Part shown: in pieces, positions 8,443-17,100 of the stretch
Numbering within the stretch: the stretch's first letter is position 1
Layout: every line of letters begins with the position of its first letter
Assembly: GCA_026645575.1 (NCBI GenBank)
Contig: JAPKMW010000010.1
Location: 62,001 to 126,000 of the forward strand
Source of the DNA: Caldilineaceae bacterium
Lineage (GTDB): Bacteria > Chloroflexota > Anaerolineae > Caldilineales > Caldilineaceae
Direction of reading: 5' to 3'
Length of the DNA stretch: 64,000 bases
The notes under the pieces: generated by a model
Databases searched by the model: none
What the model was told of the DNA's origin: nothing
Seen by the model: only the letters and a program-made list of their open reading frames with translations
Translations under genes and position numbers: made by a program

Positions 8443-9138
8443 TCACTGGACAATGTCGAGCAGCACCGCTGCTTTTGGTTCCGGGTCGGGCAGGATCTGG
8501 TGAACGGTGTTGACTTCGTAGAAGCCCCAGTCGCGCGCCTTCGCCCGTTGCCAGGAAGTTTCTAGCACTTGATGGTAGAACGCGCCAGGTTGCTTATCGG
8601 CGGTGCAAAGGACATAGGCGCAAGGGATGGCCGGCGCCGTCTGACTTTGCAAGTGAAGCGGATCGGTCCAACATTTCCAGGGATGGGGCGCATTTTTCGA
8701 TGGCAGATCATTCGGCCCCCGATTCACCGGAATCAGCCAGCCGTCGCCTTCGATGCGTGCGCGTTCCTCCATTGTTTGGCGCGCAGCGGGGGCCATGAGG
8801 TCGAGGCAACACTCATTCGCTTCGGGGACAAGGGCATCCAGATAGATCAGTTGACGGATCCGCCCCGGTTCCTGGTCATAGACCCCAGTGATCACCATCC
8901 CAGCGTAACTGTGACCGACCAGAATCACGTCCTGTAACTCTTCGTAGCGCAACACATTGACGACATCGGTCACATGGGTGTCGAGACCGACGGCGCGAGA
9001 GAGCAGATGAACGCGTTCGCCCAGGCCGGTAAGTGTTGGCGTGTAAACTTCATGCCCGGCGGCTTTTAAGCGTTTGGTGATTTTTGGCCAGACCCAACCA
9101 CCGGCGGTCGCGCCGTGGACTAAGACAAACGTTGCCAT
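8443..9138 (-). CDS. Alpha/beta hydrolase, salicylate-esterase-like
   Basis: This 231-residue protein opens with FVLVHGATAGGWVW (oxyanion-hole HG) and has the nucleophile elbow VGHSYAGMVI, with Ser as the nucleophile. A late His occurs in VNTVHQILPDPEP. The layout fits the plant methyl-salicylate-esterase-like branch common in soil bacteria. AAGGA lies eight bases before the ATG. The next gene downstream, the expansin-like protein, starts 11 bases after its stop, so the two are likely cotranscribed. Substrate unknown. Confidence 0.8.
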   Translation of the reverse strand: MATFVLVHGATAGGWVWPKITKRLKAAGHEVYTPTLTGLGERVHLLSRAVGLDTHVTDVVNVLRYEELQDVILVGHSYAGMVITGVYDQEPGRIRQLIYLDALVPEANECCLDLMAPAARQTMEERARIEGDGWLIPVNRGPNDLPSKNAPHPWKCWTDPLHLQSQTAPAIPCAYVLCTADKQPGAFYHQVLETSWQRAKARDWGFYEVNTVHQILPDPEPKAAVLLDIVQ

Positions 9139-9243
9139 TTCATTGTTTCCTTTGTGCCTTTTCAGACTTGCTGAGGAGCGAAGCGAGCGGTCTAAGCGCT
9201 TCCTGCAATTCGTCGGTTGTATCGTTCATAGATCATAAAGCGA

Positions 9244-9837
9244 CTAATCCACCGCTAGCACGGGAAGGCCATGTACGCCGAGCGTCGTGGAAATTTCGCT
9301 GCCGTGATGGATGTCATGTTGGAGGATATCCCAGATGATCGACTGGAGCGAAAAGGCGGGTCGCATGGTGCCCGCCAAACGCGCCCGCTCTACCCACATC
9401 TGTGCATATGGCTGGAGCGCCGGCTCGACCAAGTTTGCGTGACGCACACGTTCTGTATCAGAAAGCGGCGGAAAGAGCTGATCAAGATCCGCCGGGGTCA
9501 GACGGGCAAGCGTCTGCTCGATCAGTTGCCAGGTCTTCTCAAGACCAGTCACCAGTTCTGCTGCCGAGTGTAAAGGATCGACACCCGCCTCACAGATGCC
9601 CAAGGCCCATAATTCGTAGGGCGTCAGATCATTGCCTCCCTCGCCCATCCGCGCGTGGAACCACCAAGCGCGATTGGCGACAATATGCGTTACATACATG
9701 CCAATCGACCAGTGTTGTGGCGTGAGGCGCAAAGTAAGCTGCTCTGCTGTCAGGGGCGCGATGGCGGCGACAAGATGTTGATTATAGATGCCCCAACCCG
9801 CATAGAAGGGGAGGAGGGAAAGCGGCTGTTCTGTCAT
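9244..9837 (-). CDS. DinB family protein
   Basis: This 197-residue four-helix protein has the DinB metal-site pattern: the His in PQHWSIGMYVTHIVANRAWW and the HDIHHGSEISTTLG end, whose His pair is typical of the family. DinB/YfiT-like proteins are often thiol-dependent transferases or of unknown role. AAGGAA lies about nine bases before the ATG. It lies among small enzymes on the minus strand, 75 bases downstream of the nucleotidyltransferase gene. Confidence 0.8.
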   Translation of the reverse strand: MTEQPLSLLPFYAGWGIYNQHLVAAIAPLTAEQLTLRLTPQHWSIGMYVTHIVANRAWWFHARMGEGGNDLTPYELWALGICEAGVDPLHSAAELVTGLEKTWQLIEQTLARLTPADLDQLFPPLSDTERVRHANLVEPALQPYAQMWVERARLAGTMRPAFSLQSIIWDILQHDIHHGSEISTTLGVHGLPVLAVD

Positions 9838-9912
9838 GAAAGGGATTCCTTCCTATTTTCTGCGGTCACTGTCCTTGGCTGCGCCTTGCGCTTCAAACGC
9901 AAACTGATTGTA

Positions 9913-10413
9913 TCATACCTCGCCCCATTCGGCGGGAACCGGGAGACCAAACGCTGCACACAACGCCACGACATCCTGCCGGTGCTTCTCCGAACGGTCA
10001 TGGCCCAGGCGTGCGAAGAGTTGCACCTCCGCCGAGATACAGGGGACTGTGCGATTGTTGATCCAGCCCGATATAAAACCGTCGCTGCGATAGACCACGG
10101 GCAATGCGGCGGGCTGCACTTGCACCCCGTTCCCCTGCGCATCGAAGGTCACCGAGTGCAGATCGATGCGGCCATGCTCCGCGCGGCCCAGCACGATGCG
10201 GCCCAGCTCCTCTTCTTCCACGCCAAAGCCGTTGCGCACCAACAGCGCCACGACACGCGGCAGATCGTCAAGGGCCAGGATGAGGTCGAGATCGTTATGC
10301 GAACGGGTGATCCGGTCCAGCAGTGCCTCCACGCCCCAGCCCCCATCGAGCCAGACTGGCAGGTCGTCCGCCGCCAGTAGGTCGAGGATGTGCAGCACGG
10401 TTGTCGCGTTCAT
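9913..10413 (-). CDS. Nucleotidyltransferase, lincosamide/aminoglycoside nucleotidyltransferase-like
   Basis: This 166-residue protein shows WLDGGWGVEALLDRITRSHNDLDL, which matches the GG..G/A and DxD active-site layout of the LnuA/ANT(2'')-like nucleotidyltransferases; HNDLDL supplies the two metal-binding acidic residues. Relatives transfer AMP to lincosamides or aminoglycosides, but many chromosomal homologues have no resistance phenotype and I cannot tell which this is. The start is ATG 10413. Confidence 0.7.
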   Translation of the reverse strand: MNATTVLHILDLLAADDLPVWLDGGWGVEALLDRITRSHNDLDLILALDDLPRVVALLVRNGFGVEEEELGRIVLGRAEHGRIDLHSVTFDAQGNGVQVQPAALPVVYRSDGFISGWINNRTVPCISAEVQLFARLGHDRSEKHRQDVVALCAAFGLPVPAEWGEV

Positions 10414-10495
10414 ACTTCAGCCCCCAGTTGCGCGTAAACCGTTGCCAATGGCCTGCGGAGACAACGTTGTTCTCTGAATTCGCGCCTACTCAGCT

Positions 10496-11335
10496 CTATT
10501 CACCACGTAATGCGCGCAGTTGTGCTTCCAATTCAGCCACCCGCGCTTCAGCGCTGCGACGTATTTTGGCTTCAGCAGCAGCTTGCGCCTCAGCGGCTCT
10601 GCGTGCTTCTTCCGCAACGCGTAGCGCCTCTTGGGTAGCCAAATGAGTCAGTAGATCCTGGCCGGTTTCGGCATCTTCGATCCAGACTTTGCCGTTTTCA
10701 ATACCAATGCGTAAGCCCACGCTTTGGCAGTAGACCGCGCCATCTTCATCCGGTACAAGCGGTACATAGTGACCTTCTTCCAGCCGAAAACCGACAACTT
10801 CCCAGATCTCCTGCCCCTTGCGCGTCCAGTGGTCAATATAAAGATACTCTTGTACACCAGCATGGGCGTATTGCTTGACCTTGGTGGATCGATCATTGGT
10901 ACGTGTCTTGGGTGAAACAACTTCGATAATCAACAGCGGGCGGGTCCCCTCTTCGGCGACGACAAATTTCCCGCGATCAGCATCCCGGTCGCGCACATGG
11001 GGTACAACGGCAATGTCAGGCGCATGATCCTTGATGTCTGGTTTGTCCCACTCAAAAATCAAATCATGAAAAACAGCCATCGCCACTTGATTTTGATAGC
11101 GCACCAGTAACATATCGCTGAGATCGCGGCAGATGGCTTCATGATAGGTACGTTCGGGCATAACATAGCCTTCTTGTGGATGAAGGATCTCTTCATCGGT
11201 GAGGGGGATGCGCACGAGATCCTCTTTGCCATCCGCCAATTGAATCCTTTCGTAACGCCAGCCGCCTGTCCAATCAACTGCCGTGGGCTGGGGTGATGTT
11301 TGTTCAGGCAGCTTCGTTTGCTTTACCGCTGTCAT
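10496..11335 (-). CDS. Uma2 family endonuclease-like protein
   Basis: This 279-residue protein has the Uma2/DUF820 PD-(D/E)XK core: HAPDIAVVPH gives the catalytic Asp, and LLIIEVVSPKTRTNDRSTK gives the E-x-x-S-P-x-T signature with Lys. Residues about 235-279 form a charged Ala/Glu/Arg coiled coil. Uma2 proteins occur in many copies in Chloroflexota and cyanobacteria and are thought to be nucleases of unknown target. GAGGAG lies eight bases before the ATG. Confidence 0.85.
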   Translation of the reverse strand: MTAVKQTKLPEQTSPQPTAVDWTGGWRYERIQLADGKEDLVRIPLTDEEILHPQEGYVMPERTYHEAICRDLSDMLLVRYQNQVAMAVFHDLIFEWDKPDIKDHAPDIAVVPHVRDRDADRGKFVVAEEGTRPLLIIEVVSPKTRTNDRSTKVKQYAHAGVQEYLYIDHWTRKGQEIWEVVGFRLEEGHYVPLVPDEDGAVYCQSVGLRIGIENGKVWIEDAETGQDLLTHLATQEALRVAEEARRAAEAQAAAEAKIRRSAEARVAELEAQLRALRGE

Positions 11336-11448
11336 GGAAGGTCTCCTCGCTAGAGAGCAGCACGCATCCCTTGTTATCGTGCCACTATCTCCCTATTATA
11401 CCTGATCCACCTGGAATTTCTGCTAACGCACCGCATCTTCAAGGGCTG

Positions 11449-11595
11449 CTACGGCCCGCCGTCACCGTAGCGATCCACGCCCAGATCGCGCGGGATCTCA
11501 GCCAGCAGATCGGCGGCTGACTTGTTGCCATGGCCGTTTAACGCCCGTTTGCAAGTCCAGCGGTACTGTTTTAACTGTTCTGTATAGTCTGGCAT
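11449..11595 (-). CDS. Small hypothetical ORF (48 aa)
   Basis: The reading frame starts at ATG 11595, with AGGAG and AGGGGCG upstream, and begins MPDYTEQLKQYRWTCKRALN. I recognise no domain. It lies next to the decayed nuclease remnant in a gene-poor stretch and could be part of a broken gene. Support is limited to the start region and the plausible helical, charged composition. Confidence 0.2.
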   Translation of the reverse strand: MPDYTEQLKQYRWTCKRALNGHGNKSAADLLAEIPRDLGVDRYGDGGP

Positions 11596-11639
11596 ACGCC
11601 CCTCGATCTCCTACTTGATCCCTGTCCCAATTACCTGTG

Positions 11640-12040
11640 CGCCGTGCATTAAGGTTGCGTCGGTTTGAACGAGTTGTAAGGAACCAGTACCCCTTGCTGT
11701 TTTGCTTTTGCGAATCTTGGTAGGCGCACTCCACGTGCGTTTGCCATTGTACAAGACGAGCGGGAAGATGGCCGACAGTTTCTTGACACGCCAGGCATGG
11801 CTGGCACCACCGAGTATAGCGTAAGTTGCGTGGGAATGCAGAAAGCACTGGCTATGGTAAACGACTCTGCGCCCCTGATACCGCGCATTCGACGCTTCGA
11901 GGATGAGCCGTTAGGCCTCGGTGAGATCGGCGTAATCGTCCGGGTTGTCGTAGCCAGCGGGCCAGGAAAGGGGAAAGGGCGAATCGTCTACGCTACCGCA
12001 AAGTCCGTATGTTGGCGCGCTGCCTGACTAGCCTGACGCC
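11640..12040 (-). pseudogene. Remnant of an Rpn/YhgA-like nuclease and adjacent decayed sequence
   Basis: On the minus strand, near 11710-11780, one frame reads KKLSAIFPLVLYNGKRTWSA, which matches the conserved 'lP-vlYnG--W' core of Rpn (PD-(D/E)XK transposase-like) proteins. The surrounding frames are broken: the same frame has a stop near 11910 just after DDYADLTEA, and no intact start exists. The stretch 11336-12046, otherwise without an intact gene, therefore holds this remnant and the small ORF at 11449-11595. The sequence upstream of the core is not clearly from the same gene. Confidence 0.45.
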
Positions 12041-12046
12041 TTACGT

Positions 12047-12355
12047 CTATGCCGCAAGTGCCACGGTTGACACGATTAATGGTACGGCGTGCAACGCCGA
12101 TCTCTCTTGTTCCAATTGCCACAAGTCATAGGCGGCTTGATGGCCTAACCAACTTTCCGGGCTGCTGCCCAAACTGATGGACAAGCGCAACGCCAGTTCG
12201 GGCGTAACACGCCCTTTGCCGTTGATAATCTTGGATAAGGTTTTGCGACTAACGCCTAAGGCATGAGCCGCTTCGGTGATACTCGCCCCCATCGGATCGA
12301 GCCATAAGCCCTTGATGATTTCGCCAGGATGAGGCGGGTTGTACATTTTTTTCAT
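12047..12355 (-). CDS. higA: HigA-family antitoxin / XRE-type regulator (orphan)
   Basis: This 102-residue protein begins [20 protein letters not shown], the diagnostic HigA start, and has an HTH with [20 protein letters not shown]. It ends with [18 protein letters not shown], also typical of HigA. GAGGG precedes ATG 12355. In known systems HigA neutralises the HigB mRNA interferase and represses its own promoter. No HigB-like gene is adjacent: the upstream neighbour is a GNAT gene that ends 24 bases away, and the downstream side is decayed sequence. It may act alone as a regulator. Confidence 0.85.
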   Translation of the reverse strand: MKKMYNPPHPGEIIKGLWLDPMGASITEAAHALGVSRKTLSKIINGKGRVTPELALRLSISLGSSPESWLGHQAAYDLWQLEQERSALHAVPLIVSTVALAA

Positions 12356-12378
12356 CAGCTGGCCCTCACTAATAATCT

Positions 12379-13356
12379 TCAATTGACAGAGCTAACCGCC
12401 AAGTCGCGACTATACAACACATGGCTGTAGGTGGTTTTGAAACCAACGGACGCGTATAGTTTGTTCGCGCCCGTGGGGCTAGATGCATCCACGCCAAGAT
12501 CCGCATGGGTCATACCCGCATTGCGTAAAAGTTGCATACCGGTCAGGAGCATGGCGCGCCCCAAACCAAGCCGGCGGTGACCGGGACGTGTACCGAGTAC
12601 ACCGACCGTTCCATCGAGCCGACCGCTGCGTTGGTTGCGCGCTGCGTGGATATGGCACCAGGCGAACGCTGCTAGTGTCCCATCAGGGGCAAGCGCCACC
12701 AAGTTCAGATCCGAACAATAGTCCGGATCCCGTTGCCAATGGCGTACAAACTCGGCATCGCGTGGGTGGAAATTGTAATGGTCGGCAAACGAATCGTTGT
12801 AGAGGTCAGCCCAAGCCTGCGGATCGTGGTCGCCAGCACACAACTGGTATCCCTGTGGGAATAGCGGCGCTGGAATCGGTTTGTCTAGTGGCCGGTGCAT
12901 CCGCAGATAATAACGTGCCGGGATAAATCCGTGTCGCTCGATCAATGCCTGCCGCTCGGTCTCCTTGTCATGGATCAGAACGCGCAACTTTTTACGCCCG
13001 CGTTGGCGTAGCTGCGCTTCGGCCCAGGTAAACATCAGCGGCTCGAGCCGGTTTGTGCGATACGCTGGATGGACTTTGAACCACAGGAAACCGTCATTTT
13101 CAACAGCATCCTCCGCCAGAGAGAGTTGGGCAAAGCCGATCATCTCTCCCTGCTCATTCTCATACAGCCGCAGACCATTAGCTGCATCAAAGCTGGGATC
13201 GTTGAATTCCTCACGCAACTCCGATACCGAAGATCCCTCCTCGACAAGGTCGTGTGCCTCGACAAGATTCAAGAAGGATACAATCTTTGCCAGATCGGCC
13301 TCGCCGATGTAATTTCGGGATAACAGAGTATTGGCAGTCGTAGCATCAACACGCAT
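12379..13356 (-). CDS. GNAT family N-acetyltransferase, tandem domains
   Basis: This 325-residue protein has two acetyltransferase lobes, in the style of mycothiol synthase. The second lobe has the acetyl-CoA loop [19 protein letters not shown] and the end [20 protein letters not shown]. The first lobe carries [10 protein letters not shown] and a degenerate loop. ATG 13356 is chosen because AAAGGGAG lies seven bases upstream. It is followed closely by the HigA-like gene, 24 bases away, suggesting one transcript. The substrate is unknown. Confidence 0.8.
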   Translation of the reverse strand: MRVDATTANTLLSRNYIGEADLAKIVSFLNLVEAHDLVEEGSSVSELREEFNDPSFDAANGLRLYENEQGEMIGFAQLSLAEDAVENDGFLWFKVHPAYRTNRLEPLMFTWAEAQLRQRGRKKLRVLIHDKETERQALIERHGFIPARYYLRMHRPLDKPIPAPLFPQGYQLCAGDHDPQAWADLYNDSFADHYNFHPRDAEFVRHWQRDPDYCSDLNLVALAPDGTLAAFAWCHIHAARNQRSGRLDGTVGVLGTRPGHRRLGLGRAMLLTGMQLLRNAGMTHADLGVDASSPTGANKLYASVGFKTTYSHVLYSRDLAVSSVN

Positions 13357-13456
13357 TTGTCTCCCTTTCTTGCATCCGTAGAGCAATTGTTACCTTGCAT
13401 CGCTTTACCACTCTAATACGACCATCCTCTGGTTCTGACTATATCAAAGCAGAGTG

Positions 13457-13849
13457 CTAGGCTAGAAGGCTGCGTTCTTGTAACCAATCAAAGATTTGAT
13501 GCGCCACCAAGGAAGTTCGTGCTTTATCGGCATAGCCCAGCCAGGCGATTTCGGCAATCTCCGATGTAGGCGTCAACCTGCCGTCATAGTCGGCTTGGTA
13601 GCAGGTCATGCGCACCAATACGCCCGGTTGTTTTCCATGTGCCTGCGCCGAGAATTGACCGAAGTAAGTCAGGGTGTCGGGGCGGAGGTCAACGTTCAGT
13701 TCCTCTTTGATCTCGCGCAGCAGGGCGGCCTGATCGCTCTCGCCAGCCTCGCGTTTGCCGCCGGGGAAGTAGTAGGTGTCATTGCCGTGGGTGCGGGCGC
13801 ACAAAACCTTTCGGTCGCGCAGATGCACCCAGGCTAGTTTGTCAATCAT
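13457..13849 (-). CDS. NUDIX hydrolase
   Basis: This 130-residue protein contains a full Nudix box, GGKREAGESDQAALLREI followed by KEEL, with the expected glutamates for metal binding. The N-terminal part has LAWVHLRDRKVLCARTHG and the last third YFGQFSAQAHG. It belongs to the MutT-like small NUDIX proteins that hydrolyse nucleoside-diphosphate derivatives. ATG 13849 is taken as start, though no strong ribosome binding site is visible. Confidence 0.85.
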   Translation of the reverse strand: MIDKLAWVHLRDRKVLCARTHGNDTYYFPGGKREAGESDQAALLREIKEELNVDLRPDTLTYFGQFSAQAHGKQPGVLVRMTCYQADYDGRLTPTSEIAEIAWLGYADKARTSLVAHQIFDWLQERSLLA

Positions 13850-14030
13850 CAGTCCAGGCCTTTTCAAGAATGGCTCTCACCGTTGGTTTGCTTTCCGTTA
13901 TTATAGCAATCCTACCGAGTTTGACGCAATCTTCATCACAGTTGATCCAGAGCAAAGCAACTGTTAAAAAAGCACTGGCTACATCCAACGGTGCAGCCAG
14001 TACTGGTTATGATTCAAGGCCAGTTGAGCC

Positions 14031-14086
14031 GTAGTAAAGACTTCAGTCTTTGTCTGGGCGGATAGGAAGACTAAAGTCTTTACTAC
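14031..14086. repeat. Inverted repeat gtagtaaagact...
   Basis: The arms gtagtaaagacttcagtctt (14031-14050) and 14067-14086 pair at 19 of 20 positions, with a 16-base loop. It lies just downstream of the minus-strand metalloprotease gene ending at 14101 and may terminate it. A second, smaller hairpin (agcactggct / agccagtact) lies at about 13971-14005. Confidence 0.65.
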
Positions 14087-14100
14087 GAATCACGAGAACC

Positions 14101-17100
14101 CTAGCGGTAGATCAAAGGCAGCCACAAACGCCTACCCGGTTCCAGATAGTCAGGCACGCCATTGTTGTTCCCATCGCGCGGCCGGCGCGGATCGGGGCCA
14201 GCTTCGGCTTGATCGGAGATACCGTCATTGTCGGCATCGGTGTCCAGGAAGTTGGGCAAGTTGTCGCCATCCATATCACGCGCGCCTTCAACATTATCGG
14301 GAATGGTGTCGCCGTCGCTATCGGCGTGATCGCTTGCAACCTTCACGGTCACCTTATCAGCGTCACTAATGGTCAGTGTGCGCGTCTGTGGCGAACCACC
14401 CGGCAGCGTCACAGTGTAGGGGAAGGAACTTGTCCACGTTGCCACATTGGTTGTGCTGACGCTCACCGTGGCCGTGATGCTGGTTGAGTAGGTCGCCCCC
14501 GGCGCCAAGGGGAACGCCTGGTTGTTTAGCAAGATGCCCAGATGATCATCCACCAAACGGTGACTATCGACCCGAATACTGCCTTGATTTTTGACCGTAT
14601 AACAGTAGCGCACGGTTGTCCCGACCGGCACTTGTAGCGTCTCGGTGATGGCGCAAGCCGGCGAAATGCCAACGATGCTCACGGTCTTTGTTAACTCAAT
14701 TTCCACATCGATCAGTTTAATGGTTGCCTGTGCTTTGCCCACAATCTGCTTGCCGCCCACTGACAACCCGGTCGCCGTCACGGTATTGACAAGCACCGGC
14801 AAGTCGCTGATAGCCAACGTATAGGTCAATTGGCTTGTTGCCTTGGCCCCCGGCGCCAGGGTAGTGACGCCAAGCGGCACGGCGCCCAACTGATCATCGA
14901 CGGCGCTAAGCTGGCTGATGGTGACATTGCCGCTATTGATGATCGCATAGCTATAGGTGACAACGCTGCCCAAGGCGACCGATGGCGCTGTTACCGTCTT
15001 GGTGACCGTGATCTGCGCCACTTCATTGTCCAAATTGGTCAGGGGAAGCATCATCGGCGGCAGGGCTGCAAAGGCCGGATCTGGGCTGGCGACGGTCACA
15101 ATCACATTGTAGCCCATATCGCCATCATCGACCGGATCGTCTACGCCGGTGACAGTGGCCTGCTGCGGCGTCTGCCAGTTTTGGTCGGTAAAGTGCAACG
15201 GCTGATTGATCTCCCCTTCGGTTGGATCGCTGCTGGTCAAGGTGACCGTCACCGGCGCGCCTGGTTGTGCCGTCAAGGCGACGGTCAATGGCACACTTGC
15301 GCCGGCTTCGCTGGTTTGATTGGTTGCTGCTCGGAGGCGAACACCGGGAATGTCGTCATCGACAACGGTGATGGCGACGCTGTCCTGTGTGATCTGTGCC
15401 CCTTCCGCGCCCGTCAAGCGCACCTGGAACGCCTCTTCGACTTCCGGCACACCGTCGTTGATCAACGTCATCGGAATGACCGCTGTCGTCGCGCCGGGTT
15501 GGAGCGTTATCGTGCCGGTGAGTGTGTTGTAGTCGCTCCCTGCTTTTGCGCTGCCTTCAAGCGTGCTGTAGGTCAGCCGCACGGGGGCGTGGGGATTGGG
15601 CAAACTGAGTGTAACGGTCAGCGGCACTTGGGTGTTGGTCTCGGTCACCCGTTCGCTCGCCCGGAGGAAGCCAACACGTGGCGCTGTGACTGCCACGCTG
15701 CTGGTCGCCTGGTTGTTGGCCGGATTAGCATCGTTGCTGACGCTGAGTACGGCTGTGTTGGTGAGACTCACCGATGTGGTCAAGGTCGGGCTAACGGTTG
15801 CCGTGAGGGTAAAGACCTTTTGTTGGCCCGCGGCGAGATTGTCCAGTGTCCAGACGAAACGGGGCGCCGGGGTGGCCGTCAAGGCGCCACCGGGGCTAAA
15901 AGCGGTCACGGTGAGACCAGCGGCAAGTTGATCGGTAATGACCAGATCAGTGGCAGGGATGCTTCCCGCGTTGGCAACGGTCAGTTGATAGGCCACTGAC
16001 TGACCGGGTAGAGCAGCCGACGGCGTTACCTGATTTGTCAAACTGACATCAGGAGGAGGAACGCAGGCAAAGGCGCGCACCTCATCAACGTACCAACCCA
16101 CCTGCCCGTTACAGCCGTCGGCGCCCAATTCAAAGCGTAGTTCAACCCGGTCGCCGGGGCGGGCGTAGCCGGTGAGGTTGAGCTGACTTTGGCCCCAACT
16201 CCCGCCGACGCTGCTGGCATTGCTGCCGGTAAAGGCGGGTTGACCGGCCAGGGGATTGGTGTTTTGCGTCGTTAACAATGTCGCATTGTATGGATTGAAG
16301 ACGAATGCACTCGCTGCCACCATCGTCCAGTTGCCGCCATTGACCCGAATTTTTAAATTGCCGCCATCCCATCCCCCTTCGATCGAGGCCCAATGATCAA
16401 AGGCCAAGCGCGGCGGGTTGGCATAAGCGGGGATCGTAATCACCGGGCTTTGGATGTAAGTGACGCCGGATTGCTCGGTTGTCACGCAACTGTCCACTGG
16501 ATTAGGACCAAAGATCGCCTGTCCACCGCGCTGATCCGGCAAATTACCTACCACCAACCAGTTTGGGATGCGAAACTCCGCCGGATTCGCCACATTGCGC
16601 CGACCAACGCTCCAGCCGGCGAGACCGCTTTCCCAATCTTGTTTGTGGAAGGTGGCCGGTGCATCTGGCGCGCTACAGAGCGGCGGTGCATTAGGATTGA
16701 GTAGTGGCGTCTGGTCACACTTGATTGGCACGGTGCGCAGTTCCACCGCGGCAATGGCATTGGTGACGGCGGCGCAATGGGCGGCGGAAATCGTCTCTGG
16801 GGCAACTGTTCCCCAATTGCCGGCCCCGGCGGTGGTCAAGGCGTAAAGGGGCGCGCCGATCAGATCAGTACAGGCTGCGCTCAACGCATCGGCCTGATCC
16901 TGAAAATCACTGGCAACAGTTAGGTAGGCCGTTTGCGCGCGCCAGTGGATATGCGCCGCTCTCGTCAAGCCAATCGCATTGACGGTGACATTGTTATAGA
17001 CACCGCCATCGACCAACAGGGCAAAGAGATGATTCGGCACGCCAGAGTTTTGGTGAACGCCGCCATTGTCTTCCCCATTGACATCGCAAGTATACTCAGC

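Noticed and set aside
9655..10380. Long plus-strand open frame of 241 codons
   Set aside because: It runs antisense to the DinB and nucleotidyltransferase genes, has no recognisable domain, and both opposing genes have clear family motifs.
14830..15999. Plus-strand open frame of 389 codons
   Set aside because: It is antisense to the Calx-beta/DUF11 region of the metalloprotease; its composition simply mirrors the Thr/Val-rich repeats.
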